Shown: positions 32,975 to 44,909, counted from the stretch's first letter. The stretch: 64,000 bases of DNA from Mermis nigrescens (GCA_036768485.1 JAVLUZ010000766.1:62001-126000), one strand, 5' to 3'. The notes: a model not told the origin generated them from the letters alone. Translations and numbers: made by a program.

Positions 32975-33408
32975 ACAATAATGACAGCAGTCCAAGAACA
33001 TCAAGAACATGGAAAACAAGATTCTTCTGAACATCAGCATTATCTTTCTCAAACAAGACAACCTCACCTTATTTCGAACAGATCGAATGTTTTCAACGTA
33101 AACTTTACTGAACTACTGGGTGTGAAGAGCACTTATATTCAGATTTGTAATCCTGACGTTACATCAACCTTTTGAAAAACTAAGCTTTTGTAACGCTCTG
33201 AATCTAAAGTTAATTTTCAGTGTAAACTTTCCACAAGTAGCTACTGGTGTAAACAAACATACAATAAGATTCGTAATTCTGGGCTTACGGGATATATTTT
33301 GAAAAAAATTTACGTTCTGCGACACTCTGGAGTTAAAATAAATGTGTAGTGTAAACTGTACACATCAACAATAAATGAATGGTGTAAACTTTACAAAACT
33401 GCTGGTTG
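32975..33408 (+). repeat. ~140-bp satellite units, start of array (copy A)
   Basis: About three degenerate units with hallmarks GTGTAAACTTTACA, CAGATTCGTAATCCTGACG and TTTTGAAAAA. Orientation matches 39950-40660 and 60650-61250. Confidence 0.75.
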
Positions 33409-33423
33409 CAAAACTAGCAAAGA

Positions 33424-34175
33424 AAAATGCTCCGATGGAACAAAAAAGGGGAATATACTTGGGATTGTGAATTATCGAGGATGTAAAAGGAGGGGACTAG
33501 GAAAAATCTCCCTATGTTATATGCTAAGAATCGCAAAATATGTAAAAAATCAGACTTTCTCTAAAGCAATGCAAAAAATCGAAGTATATTCTGCGGTCTC
33601 TGAAAAAACGTATTATTTTAAAATAATTTTTTCTGATTGACATAATATCTTAAAAGCATATTACGTAATGCAACTTTTTGCAGACTTAATTCAACTTTGA
33701 ATTGCTCAATAATATGACTGAAAGTGAAATGCTGTTAACAAATCATAATTAAGTTGTTCGTATTTCATTATTACTAAGCATGTCACTTAGCAGATACAGC
33801 CATTCTAAGTGTCAAAGTGCAAGCAATATTCAAATTACCAAAAAATTGATTGAAAAAAGCAGCAGTAGCTAAGCGAATTGAATGAAATAGTACATATCGA
33901 TGCATTCAAGACAATCGATGATATTGTTGGTTCAAAGCAGTAGGAAACACGGAAGCTGACGTGCAACAGACCTTATGTAGATACTCTTTTACACATGTCT
34001 ACAGCAATCGTTTACTAAACTTTTACATTTTTCAGAGGCCGCAGAATATACTTCGATTTTTTGCATTGTTTAGAGAAAGTCTGATTTTTTACATATTTTG
34101 CGATTCTTAGCATATAACATAGGAGATTTTTCCTAGTCCCCTCCTTTTACATCCTCGATAATTCACAATCCCAAG
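33424..34175. mobile_element. Foldback element, third copy, between the duplicates
   Basis: Left arm 33424-33600 and inverted right arm 34034-34175, related to 32225-32905. A direct repeat of the left-arm tail (33500-33690 against 34170-34360) follows, ending precisely where duplication copy B begins. Confidence 0.65.
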
Positions 34176-35535
34176 GAAAAATCTCCCCATGCTATATGCT
34201 AAGAATCGCAAAATATGTAAAAATCACACATTCTCTAAACAATGCAAAAAATCGAAGTATATTCTGCAGTCTCTGAAAAACGTATTATTTTAAAATAATT
34301 TTTTTCTGATTGACATAATATCTTAAAAGCATATTACGTAATGCAACTTTTTGCAGACTTATTGCGTTTTACGCGTGCGACATACCTACTACATTATGTC
34401 TGAATCATATAGTGCCATTGTTCGTATGCAATTGTCAGGTAGACGGTATGAAGTCTGGGTAGTCAAAAGAGACGGCAGCACATATTTATTTAAACCCTTA
34501 AGTTGATGTTTTAACTGGACTTTATGAGCTGTTGACTACAATTTCTCCTTTGGTTTTTACCCTCGTTATTAAGGTAAAGCTCGTACCCGATCTTCGACTT
34601 CGGTCGCTGCGTCGGAGTTTTGAAATGATGCTACCTTGTTGTAGCATCGTTTGTCTTTAATGTTGTGCATGAATGGATACGCTATTACTGTTCAAGCATA
34701 GCGCATTTTCTAAAAAGATTGGACATTTTCGTTTTCTCGTCCACCAACTATTCAGTGCTGTTTCTTGTTATATCGTGCTTCTTCCTTTCTTACGATATGA
34801 ATCCTTTTACTTGATTCGACTGCATTTCGGACGTTATTTGTTTTTCCCATAACTTTTAATCTATAGATATTCGTAATCCTCGTTTATGGAACTAGAAAAT
34901 TTTCTATTCAGCTTTTTGAGTTTGTTTTTGTGCATTTCTTGTCTAGTAATTTAAATTAGTAATTTAAATTTAAATTTAAATTGTAATGTAAATAGTTCTT
35001 CCGATTTCCTAAAGTAGTTTTTAAATCATCATTTTAGATGCTGTGAAAAACGTAAATCGTGTACCCAGTGCTTCTTATGATTTTTTCCCATCAATGTAAG
35101 CTCTTCTCTTTTTAAATTTGCATTTATTACTTGTCCTATGATTTTTTTATGATTCCAATTAACATTTATTATTCAGCAAGATTTCACTCGTAAGCTAACC
35201 ATGTATTCCGCGTGAGTGTGTCTTCTTCTTACTTAATGTGCTTGTCGTGGAATACCAACCACGTACGCCGAAATACGAAAAATTTGGATAAAATTAATAG
35301 AATAATACTAAACAACTTATTAGTGAAATAGAAAAATTAAAAAGAAATGCCAAACCAATAATATGCCCAAAATTGAAAATACTAAAAACATTTAAAAATA
35401 ATATGTGAGAATCACTTAAATGAAATTCTGAATAAGGAGAAGGTACTATTTGAAATTATAAAGATCTTTTTGAACTATTTTTCACAATCCGACTGAATTT
35501 GAATAAATGTAAGTGTAGATACCTAAGGCGATTTA

Positions 35536-35977
35536 CTGGCACGTAGCTGACCGTCCTATTTTCGGGGGGGGGGGCAACATTAATTTGGGTGGGGGGACTA
35601 AGGCCAAAAATATCACAAAGTAACGTTTAAAAAGTCCCATTTTCCCGATATTTCTGAATTTTGAGTGGTCCTAACCACACATGGGCGTGGGGGGTTTGGG
35701 GGGTATGCACCCACCCAGAAGTTGAAATACCCCCAGAAATCAAAAAATCAAAATACCCCCAGAATTCAAATTTTGAAATTTTTGCTTTTTTAGCGATTTT
35801 TTGATGCCATTGGATAGTCCTCGATGAGAAACGTCGAAAAATGGTGTTTTTGCGCCATACGACCACTTTTAAGACCATTTTTTGACCTTTGAAAATTTTT
35901 CACCCCACCCCCAGAATTTCGGTGCTGCCCACCTATGCCCAACCCCTTCCCCCATTCCCCTCAGAGTTACGTGCCTG
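35536..35977. mobile_element. CAGGCACGTA-type MITE in copy B, split by another MITE
   Basis: Orthologous to 29573-29735, flanked by GCGATTTA and GCAATTTG. It is interrupted at 35676-35937. Confidence 0.85.
35676..35937 (+). mobile_element. hAT-like MITE present only in copy B
   Basis: Ends CACACATGGGC and GCCCACCTATG. Copy A shows the empty site (GTGGTCCCAACCACTT at about 29692). The right flank appears to have lost two bases of the duplication. Confidence 0.88.
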
Positions 35978-37209
35978 GCAATTTGGGGGATTTATAATTC
36001 ATCCACTTCCAATAAGTCAAAAACAAATCTTTCGCAAAACTTTAGTAAAAGAGTAGATTTACATGCGCAAGAAATGAAAGAATCAAGAATTGCTGGAATG
36101 GTGAAATCATGATAAAAGAAGTACATCAATTCGCCAATCATGAGTCGAAACGGTTTTGTGCTATTTTAACACCCAGTCCATTCATTAATATAGTTTCTGG
36201 GCTTTCAGTCTCCCAGCTGACCCCTTGACCGACCGACCGGCTGTATGCGCTGTCAGAGTCTAGTATCGCCTGGAAGTTCAAACATTTGAAAATAACTTAT
36301 TTTATGCAGAGGTCGTAGGCTTAAAGATAATTGCTCAGCTTGATCAGCCTGAATGGTCCCTTTGATTGGGAGTGGTCAGCAGTGAGCTTTGTTAATCGGA
36401 AATGACCACAAAACTGGTATAAGTGTCGAAATAGCGTATGGTACTTTACCGCAGTTTCTGATCATTTGTAAATATATTGCAGAAAGTTTTTGATTCGTAT
36501 AATTCCTTGGTCTTTTTTGCCTTATTTTATCGTGAAAATTTACAATTTTTACATCCCGGGAGTCTAGTATAGTCTAGACCAGACAACACAACGGCTAATT
36601 AAAAAAAGTGAAACATTTTTTTTTTGAAAAATGATTCTACATCAAGCTTAAAAATGCATGAAAATAAAAAATTTTGATGTAAACGTGCACGAAATTGACT
36701 AGAAAATGCTGATCAACGTGTTTATGCTATTGTATCACCTTTTTTAAAGACTCTTTACACTATAAAAAGTTCTCTGGATGGCCTTCCTGCAGACTGGCCA
36801 TGCGCACCTTATGACGTACAAGGTTATGACCACGGGGGCTTGAAACCGAGAATTTGTGGTCAGGAAAGGATAAAATCTGTGATTTTTACTGATTAAATTA
36901 CGACTTTGGCCATTATTGTAAGAATTGCCTGAAAATACATTATTTTTGGCTACTCTACCTCTCCAGGCACGTAACTTTGTGGGATAGGGGAGGAGGGGGG
37001 ACTATTCCCTCCAAAAATTTTTACAATACATATATTTTTGCAAGGGTTCCGTAGAGGAAAAAGTCGGAAATGCTTTGAGCGCATTTAGATAAACTGCTAG
37101 AATAGATTCTTGCACATTTTTAATTAATAAGCCCAAAATTTTTAGATGTATTGCTATTGTATTATTTTGTGTCAGAATTGTTTACAAAATGAGTTAAAAA
37201 AATTTTTGG

Positions 37210-37929
37210 CCGGTGTCGCGTCGTTAAGTGTCCGGGCGGTAAAGTGTCCGGCCGGACACTTTACGATGCGGCAAAGTGTCCGGCGGACACATTTCGATGA
37301 GCAGTAAAGTGTCCGGCCTTGCCGTAAAGTGTCCGGGTCATGTTGTTCTTATTTTTCGTAACAGTAGCGAAGTTGCATATGCATGTAAGTACTTATTCAA
37401 CAATAAACTGACTATTGTTTACGCACAATGCAATGCTGTGACCTTTGACCGCTTGTTATGATCAAAAATCGTATGACTTTTTGGTTGCTTCTGATGCATA
37501 AATATTCTGGACTTCATTTAAAACATTAGGCCGTTATCGAAAGTGCGTTGCGAATTGGAGGCTCTGATCCTCCAAAGTTTCTGAAAAACATCTTTGAATT
37601 TCGGCGGTTAATCGAAAGGTTGGTGAAATATTCCCCTGAAAATATGGCCCTGTGTCTATATATATCAGCATTTTTAGGTGACATCACCAATTCGCTGTAA
37701 ATAAAAATTTGTCTTGGTACCCAATTTTGCATCATTCCAAAAATCATGCAGTGCAGCAATCGTCTGTGCTTAATTGTTTCATTTCTTAACCAGCAAGAGC
37801 ATTCCTAAATGACATTACGCTACACAAACATAGGCCGGACACTTTAAGACGGACCCGGACACTTTACGGCATCTTAAAGTGTCCGGCCGGACACTTTACG
37901 ATGCCGGACACTTTACCGCGTGACACCGG
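37210..37929. mobile_element. 712-bp AAGTGTCCGG element with empty site in copy A
   Basis: The element (37214-37925) starts TGTCGCG and ends CGTGACA, flanked by CCGG on both sides. Copy A has a single CCGG (about 31006) and no insert. About seven TAAAGTGTCCGG or inverse words fill the first 125 bp and five the last 90 bp, some head to head as GTGTCCGGCCGGACAC. Because the junction is palindromic, the duplication could be 0 to 4 bp. Two interior frames of 61 and 77 codons show no known domain. Confidence 0.85.
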
Positions 37930-38221
37930 TTCAAATGTTCAGAAGTCAATGTTTGACCATTTTATTCAACGTCTTTTTGAATGTGATTGGACTAAAGTCA
38001 AATTTTTTAAATTTTTCTGAAAATTGTATCATCTTCAGTGTATAGAGCTCGTTGGAATGCGCTCAATAACATCATTATTTTTGTCTGGCTACAAATAGTG
38101 GTTGAGATATCCTACTTCAAAATTTTAGTCCCCCGTCGCGATTCAGAAGACCAGCTACATGCCTGCCTCTAACCTTTCCCTGTGACATGTTTGGTGCATC
38201 TATAGCATAGACCATACATGC

Positions 38222-38455
38222 AACGGCTCAAAGCTTTGGGTGTAGGATTCCCGGCCAATTTTTCTCCTTTTGTGGGGGGGGGTAAATGACCTACAACTAT
38301 TCGCCAAAAAACGCCTAAAAATAGTCGAAAAATTCGATTCATTTCAAAAATCGAGAAAGGGTCAAAAATTTTCTCGCTTTGGGGTATAAAAAGGGACGTC
38401 CGACTTTGAGTGGGGGGATCCAGTTTACATCCACCCTCTGACATGTACGGCCTTG
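38222..38455. repeat. Dispersed G-tract repeat in copy B
   Basis: Same family as 18702-18960. The full block, including GCCAAAAAACGCCTAAAAA, is kept here but shortened in copy A at 31300-31470. Confidence 0.55.
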
Positions 38456-38689
38456 TGACCCAAGAACCCCCTCCACTTGCATGGCTGGACTTAACTCTCG
38501 ATAGAAATCCGTTGAGATCTCATTCAGCTACTATTCATTCGGTGATTGACCTTTCGATTTCGTACCACATAGCCTCATTTCATCGTCAAATTTTAAATAA
38601 TTTATTATTTGCTTTGGACGAAGCTGTTGCTCTCACGCTGCCTTTTTTCAAATTATCAGCAATGAAAAGTCGAAATCACGCCTAACGTG

Positions 38690-38930
38690 ACTGCACAGGC
38701 TACAACAATCGCAGCTGCAGAAGCAATATCGAGCCAATCGGATAGAATGGCAAATATGATTCGAATAATGGCGCCATGGAAGCTAATCAGCTAGCTAATT
38801 TTTCTGAAATTATTGAAGGCCAAGCGACGTCGAATTTTTATCCAGTCTTAGCAGGGCGGATACGCCGTTCTCTGGGCAGAGTTCAGTTTTTTTTAGTCGC
38901 CTTCTGGTGGGGGCTTTTTCTCAGGTAATC
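38690..38930 (+). pseudogene. Possible captured exon remnant, copy B
   Basis: Paralogue of 31680-31951 with an extra in-frame TAG (AATCAGCTAG), lost bases and a longer T run. Decay in both copies argues against function. Confidence 0.3.
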
Positions 38931-39194
38931 GCTTTTATAGTGATTTAGGGGGGGAAGTTTTTTGATAATTTTTTATTGACGAAAATTTGTTTGATAACGG
39001 ATTTTAGCAAAAGTTATGATCCTTCATTAAAATTTTTTGATGCTCCGAAATTGAAAAACGGCCTACGAGTTGAGCGAGATTGAGATTTACAAATCGAAAA
39101 ACGGTTCAGGTGTTTTGTATACATGTTAACAAGCTGTAGCCACGCGTTTAACAGCTCCGGGGGTGGAGGTGTAAGCCGGCCATTTTTCAACTGG

Positions 39195-39885
39195 CGAAAA
39201 TGCTCCGATGGAACAAAAAGGACGATTTTACTTGGAATTATGCATCGTTAAGGACATACAAGGAGGGACTAGGAAAAAGTTACCTATGCATGCCTGCGAA
39301 ACTTGCAAGAATCTTCTAAAAATTCGACTTCCGCTAAAACACAAAAAATCGAAGTTTATTATGCGGCCTGCAGAAGGGAGTTGCACATCCTACGTAAAAG
39401 TAAATAACCTGAATAGCTTATTCCCACAAAAAAACCAATCACTAATCAAAAAACGACATAGGGTGTATTCTTGCGCTAGCTCAGAACGCATTGCTATGGG
39501 GCAGCAATTAACAAGATGGCGCGCTTGTCAAAATTCATTTATGTAGCCATTAACGATTACCTAAATATTGTTTAGATATTGAGACAAATATTTGATATTG
39601 ACAAGAAACAGAATAGGTTATTAACAAACACAAAGCTTCTTCATAATTGTTTTATCTGAACCAGTGAACAATGTTTTGTGAAGGCAGGTTTTCTTCAGAG
39701 CCGCAGAATATACTTAGATTTTTAGCGTTTTTCAGCAGAAGTATAATTTTTAGTAGATTTTGACAACTTTCGCAGCCATACATATTTAACGTTTCCCTAG
39801 TCCTTCCTTTTATATGTCCTAAACGATGCATAATTCCAAGTATATTCGTCCTTTTTGTTTTGTCGGAACATTTGTCTTTGTTAGT
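39195..39885. mobile_element. Foldback element, copy B
   Basis: Counterpart of 32225-32905, with the same arms and loop. Confidence 0.7.
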
Positions 39886-39949
39886 ACTTTCAATTAGCAA
39901 TATTTGAGTAAATCAGTCAGTAAACAAATACGGTAACATGCCACAATAA

Positions 39950-41070
39950 TGACAGCAGTCCAAGAACATCAAGAACATGGAAAACAAGATTCTTGTGAAC
40001 ATCAGCATTATCTTTTTTAAAACAAGACAACCTCACCTTATTTCAACAGATCAAATGTTTTCAACGTTAACTTTACGCAACTACTGGGTGTGAAGAGCAC
40101 TTATATTCAGATTTGTAATCCTGACGTTACATCAACCTTTTGAAAAACTAAGCTTTTGTAACGCTCTGAATTTAAAGTTAATTTTCAGTTTAAACTTTTC
40201 ACAATTAGATACTGGTGTAAACAAACATACAATAAGATTCGTTATCCTGGCCTTACGGGATATATTTTGAAAAAATTTACGTTTTGAAACCACTCTGGAG
40301 TTAAAATAAATTTTTAGTGTAAACTGTACACGTCAACAATAAATGAATGGTGTAAACTTTACAAAGCTAGTGGTTTTAGGGAAAACTAACAGTCAGATTC
40401 GTGATTTTGACGTTACATAGGACATTTTACAAAAAATTAAGCTACCACAATGCTCTAGAACTAAATTGAATTTTCAGTGTAAACTTTACACAACCACTGA
40501 GTGTAAGGAGGAATTTAGTCGGCTTCGTAATTCTGATATAACTCTGATATTACGATCCATATTTGTAAAAAATTAACTCTTCACAATGGTCTAGAGACAA
40601 ATAAATATTAGATGTAAACCACTTTACACCTCAATTGAGTGTAAAAACAAGTCCAACTAACGTATGAAGTTTGACCCCAATTGCATTTCCAGACTTGTGA
40701 TCATGTCCAGACTCATATCCGGAGAAGCTGACAGAATAGATAGGGCGGAAATACGTTTAACACCCCAATCTTTGACTTTACACCTTCCGAAAAAGCTTAA
40801 TATTGATGGGAACAAACACAATTTGCTGTGATGTGTACTTCATGGGGAGTACTTTATTCTTTCTTATTCTATTCGACTTATCCCGACTTCTAAAGTGAGA
40901 AATTGACAAACAAAAAAGGGACGAAAACGTTAATTTCCAACATCCACCACATTATAAACTTTAAAAATCTGAACCTAGCTTAGGTTTTACTTTATTCAAC
41001 ACGTCTATTATGCTATTATGTTTTTGTGAACGTTTTGGAGCCATTTATACTTAAACTTAAAATATTTTTG
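39950..41070 (+). repeat. ~140-bp satellite array
   Basis: Units start near 40080, 40206, 40350, 40490 and 40633. A longer variant unit containing CATGTCCAGACTCATA, TCCGGAGAA and TTCTATTCGACTTATCCCGAC follows to about 40960. The copy B duplication ends inside the array. Confidence 0.75.
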
Positions 41071-41077
41071 AATTCTT

Positions 41078-41695
41078 TTATACTTTTCCGGTATAAACAA
41101 CAGGGTTTTTTGAAAAAAGTTTTGCTCGAAGACGTAAATTAGAAGATGTAGACTGTGTTAAATCAACCAACAGAAATGAAAAGGTTGTTTCTGTTGCATC
41201 GTTAAACGCTTCTAAGAAATATTTAGCATTGTTTGGATAAAGTTAGCCTGCGAGTGGTTTTACTTGAAGTTTGCCTGCAGGATTTTTAATCCAAATAAAT
41301 ATACGGCATTTATCCTACATGTTCTTAGACCATTAAGAAATATGTTTTGAACGATATTTACGACTGAAATATTCCAATGATGACAACTGCGTGTCAATAA
41401 TATATCATTTTTTGCTTCTTACATGAAATCGTCTATTATAATTAATTGTGGTTCATTGCCATGCTGCCTAACTACCCTTAAATCAGGGGGACCTTTCATG
41501 AAAATTACGATAGTTTCCAACTCTTTATACAAACTATGATCATCTGTGAAAAACCACCATATAAATTTCTGGAGGTGGATAACTAAAATTGTTTGCATTT
41601 TTTACAAGCTGTTTGACAAAAGTTGATTTTATTGCCTTTGTGGGGCCGGCTGCAATGCATGTGAAGGGATGTTTGAAGCGGAGATCCATTTTCAT
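41078..41695 (-). pseudogene. Packaging-type P-loop ATPase relic (Polinton/adintovirus-like)
   Basis: From an ATG (complement of 41693-41695) the minus strand reads a short N-terminus and then a Walker A position (41622-41648) whose glycine-rich loop has lost its consensus (GPTKAIKST). A Walker B block LIIIDDFM follows at 41422-41448, then a C-terminal segment ending at TAA 41078-41080. Size (about 205 codons) and motif order fit the A32/FtsK-like DNA-packaging ATPases of eukaryotic DNA viruses and virus-like transposons. In-frame stops and a frame change after the first third show it is dead. The satellite arrays on both sides may mark the element's neighbourhood. No capsid, integrase or protease could be recognised nearby. 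Confidence 0.55.
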
Positions 41696-41859
41696 TACAA
41701 GGAATTGCGTTATTCTAATATAGGCGAAGCTCTCTCAGCCAGCTGCTTATTCAGCTGCCCAGTCTGCGGGACGAGGACCCGGATCTTCAGCGCCGTTCAA
41801 ATGTTTTTTGTTTTTCCCTGTTTATTGTTTTTTAGTTTAGGAGATTGCTTACGGACTAA

Positions 41860-42270
41860 GGTTGTCTATATTGCTCATAACATGTTCAATTTGCATATCA
41901 ACAGTATTTTCGATTGACAGTGTTGAAATAACGCGACATTCTGGCCGAAAATATTGCCATTCGCAATACAAAGATGTTTCGAAACGGGCCATTTGCTGCT
42001 CTAAAGTTATAGCGAAATGCCAGAAGCCCCGCCATTTATTTTTCCTGTCAACTCACGCTGCGTGTTGTATTGCGCAGCAGCCGCTTTCCACTGATCTTTG
42101 TAGGCATCGAGAAGCGGTTCCAAAAATAAGTAGCGATCCGAGCAAGTTGGTAATCGTTGAATGGGAATAGAGAAAAAATGCGAGCCAACTCGAGCAAAAG
42201 GTAATGAAGATTTCTTGACCAGATGACATTTTCGAGATGAAAAATTTTTAAGAATGATTCTTTTTTCAAA
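41860..42270 (-). pseudogene. Coding-like minus-strand remnant, unknown
   Basis: Two overlapping minus-strand frames look coding-like: one with FPFNDYQLARI (about 42150-42180), and after a shift one with RYLFLEPLLDAYKDQWKAAA (about 42070-42130). It lies upstream of, and on the same strand as, the ATPase relic, so it may belong to the same element or be an independent exon (a CGTGAG donor-like site follows). I do not recognise it. Confidence 0.3.
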
Positions 42271-42289
42271 TTTTCAATTCCTCCTATAG

Positions 42290-42345
42290 CTTCGCCTCGT
42301 GAAAGATTTGCTGAAGAAGCTCTCGGATAAATGAAACAGGCTATA
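42290..42345. repeat. Solo TIR of the ATAGTC...TTTCAT element
   Basis: GAAGCTCTCGGATAAATGAAAC matches the ends of the element at 57339-57890. Confidence 0.5.
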
Positions 42346-42509
42346 ACATAAAAATAAGCGTCCGAGGGCGATGACGTGTAATTTATTATTTTTCAATAGG
42401 TAGCACTATTGGAGTTACTGAGTTTAAAGAAACGTGTCCAAGTGCGATGTGTTATCCTTGAGATGTAATTTACTTTTAGAAATACACTACGCATGCCCCG
42501 TCTTATAAA

Positions 42510-42764
42510 CACACCTGGGCGGGGGTTAGGGGTATGCACCTCCCGAGAAACCAAAATACCCCCCCCCTAATCAAGATACCCCATGATTTTAATTTTTGAA
42601 AATTTTTTTCGTTTTTCCTCAATTTTTTGATGCCAATGGATAGTGCTCGATGAGAAACGTTGAAAAATGGTGTTTTTCGCCATACCACTCACTTTTAAGG
42701 CCATTTTTTACCTTTGAAAAAATCTTGCACCCCCCTCCCAGAACTTTGGTGCCGCCCACCTATG
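42510..42764 (+). mobile_element. hAT-like MITE, TSD CTTATAAA/C
   Basis: 255 bp, ends CACACCTGGGC and GCCCACCTATG. CTTATAAA at 42502-42509 and CTTATAAC at 42765-42772 match at seven of eight. Confidence 0.9.
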
Positions 42765-42779
42765 CTTATAACTGGCGGC

Positions 42780-44050
42780 ATAGGCATACTAAAAGAAGCT
42801 AAAAATGTGTTTTCGTACACAACCAGAGTGTAAACTTTGAACAACTGCAAGTTAGTCTGCATTGACTAACAAACGCTCTTAAATTTTACGTACACCTTTT
42901 GAAAAATAGTACTTTTTCAATATAAATATTGTTTTGCGGACTCGCAGAGAACTTGGCAGAAGTCGAATACGCGATCAAATTTTTTTTCATCCTTAGATTT
43001 TCACTTTATTTACCTTCTACTCAAGAACTAATGCGGAATTTCAGATACTAAAAATATGGAATTAGAGATTTTATCCTCTACAATTCTACAAGCATTAGAT
43101 TGTATAAGGCATTCTACATATTTGGAGAAAAGCAAACAAGAATCGCTATATGGGGTAATATTAAGCCAAAAGTTTACACGCTCATTCCGAAGTTGCTATT
43201 GAGTGCAAACACAAAAGTGCACATCTGGACTTTAAATTATCTATCTTTTAAAAAATTGCATTACCTAAAAATGTGTCAGTGTTTCTGTTGGGGGCTCTCA
43301 TATGTTAGGGGTACCAAAGTATAACACGCTTCCTGTGATTACGCATGACATAAGATGAGTTAACTATTTCCCAGTAAAACATTTTAAATATTTTTCACAG
43401 ATTTTTATTCAATTCAGCCAGTTTTGTCATTAAACTTCATTAAGCATTTGGGCTTTACGTTGCCTTAAAATTTTCAACAAAAACTTTTAAAAAATCGCTT
43501 TACGTTGCATGCTCTAACATAAATTTACAGGCTCATTGCTAAGTGCGTGTTATGTGGCGGGAAAAAACCAAAAAATACGAGCAACGGTATCCTTTTATTG
43601 TATATCTCCGGGAGCGAAATGAATTTTTAATATGAATCACTTCACATATCTATTGCGAACAAATTATTTGTTCCAATAGAACGTTTTTTTAGCCAGAATT
43701 GGAGCTTTACACCTTCAAGACTTACTCAATGTTAAGTGTATAAAAGCACATTTAATTGCGATGTCTAACTCTTAGAGCCTTCTTTATTTTTACACTGGTC
43801 CGAATATCCTAATTCATAATCGGAAAAGTTGGTGGACAAAGTAATTGCAAAAACGGTTTTTTACCCGACAGCTGGTACTTCACACCTGCAGAAATAACTA
43901 CGTACTGTGTATAGAGACACGCGACCAAGTGCGGTTGTAAATGCCGACACATACTTTATTTTTAAAATAGTCTACATAACCCGATTTATAAGCGGAAAAG
44001 TGAAGTTACAAAAATAAGCAAAAAGTATTTTTTCACCCATAGCGCTTAGA
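42780..44050 (+). repeat. ~140-180-bp satellite array, continued
   Basis: Degenerate units with GTGTAAACTTTGAACAAC, CATAACCCGATTTATAAGCGG and similar words, same orientation as 40800-41000. The 74-codon frame at 43100 is repeat-derived. Confidence 0.6.
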
Positions 44051-44058
44051 GTGTACAC

Positions 44059-44312
44059 CACACCTGGGCGTGGGGAGGGTTTGGGGTATGCACCCCCAGA
44101 AACAAAATACCCCCCAGAAATCAAAACACCCCCCAGAATTCAAATTTTGATTTTTTTCTCGTTTTTTTTCGCAATTTTTTGATGCCAATGGATAGTGCTT
44201 GATGAGAAACGTCGAAAAATGGTGTTTTTAACGCCATACCACTATTTTTGAGGCCATTTTTTGACCTTTAAAAAATCTTGCACCCCCAGAATTTTCTTGC
44301 TGCCCACGTATG
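44059..44312 (+). mobile_element. hAT-like MITE, first of a tandem pair
   Basis: 254 bp, flanked exactly by GTGTACAC (44051-44058 and 44313-44320). The right duplication is also the left duplication of the next element. Confidence 0.93.
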
Positions 44313-44320
44313 GTGTACAC

Positions 44321-44547
44321 CATACCTAGGCGTGGGGGGTTTGGGGGTATGCATCCGCCCAGAAACCAAAATACTCCCCCTGAATTCAATTTTAGAAATT
44401 ATATTGTTTTTTTCGCAATTTTTTGATGCCAATGGATAGTGCTCGATGAGAAACGTTGAAAAATTGTGTTTTTCGCCGTTTAAGGCCATTTTTTGACCTT
44501 TGTAAAAATCTTGCACCCCCACAGAACTTTGGTTCCGCCCACCTATG
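44321..44547 (+). mobile_element. hAT-like MITE, second of a tandem pair
   Basis: 227 bp, ends CATACCTAGGC and GCCCACCTATG, flanked by GTGTACAC at 44313-44320 and 44548-44555. It diverges from its neighbour, so it is not a simple tandem duplication. Confidence 0.93.
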
Positions 44548-44657
44548 GTGTACACGTCGAAATCTAAGTGGGTATTGAAATTGAAAAAAACACGTCCAAG
44601 TGCATTGCGTACCCCTTATGATATACTTTGCTTCTAGATTACTTTACGCGTCTCAAT

Positions 44658-44898
44658 CATACGTGGGCAGCAAGAAAATTCTGGGGGGAGGCGCAAGATT
44701 TTCAAAGGTCAAAAATGGCCTTACAAATTGTGGTATGGCGTTAAAAACACCATTTTTCGGCGCTTCTCATCAAGCACTATCTATTGGCATCAAAAAATTG
44801 CGAAAAAAACTAAAAAAATTTTCAAAAATTGAATTCTGGGGGGGGTATTTTGGTTTCTCGGGGTGCATACCCCAAACCCCACCCCACGCCCAGGTGTG
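44658..44898 (-). mobile_element. hAT-like MITE, TSD GTCTCAAT/GTCCCAAT
   Basis: 241 bp in minus orientation, inserted in satellite DNA. Duplication matches at seven of eight. Confidence 0.9.
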
Positions 44899-44909
44899 GT
44901 CCCAATTAA

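Larger units (their letters stand above)
28408..33408 (+). repeat. Segmental duplication, copy A (~5.0 kb)
   Basis: From ATTGCGTTTTACGCGTGCGA onward this block matches 34361-40376 in the same orientation at roughly 95 percent by eye. Copy A lacks the MITE at 35676-35937 and the 712-bp element at 37214-37925. It also lacks about 50 bp near 31370 but uniquely has a 14-bp hairpin at 30920-30933. It contains repeats, a possible gene fragment and a foldback element, but no intact gene. Confidence 0.95.
34361..40376 (+). repeat. Segmental duplication, copy B (~6.0 kb)
   Basis: Direct repeat of 28408-33408. Its extra length is explained by the 712-bp element plus 4-bp duplication, the 262-bp MITE and about 50 bp retained near 38300. 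Copy B starts immediately after GCAACTTTTTGCAGACTT, a sequence that also occurs at 33682-33700. Confidence 0.95.
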
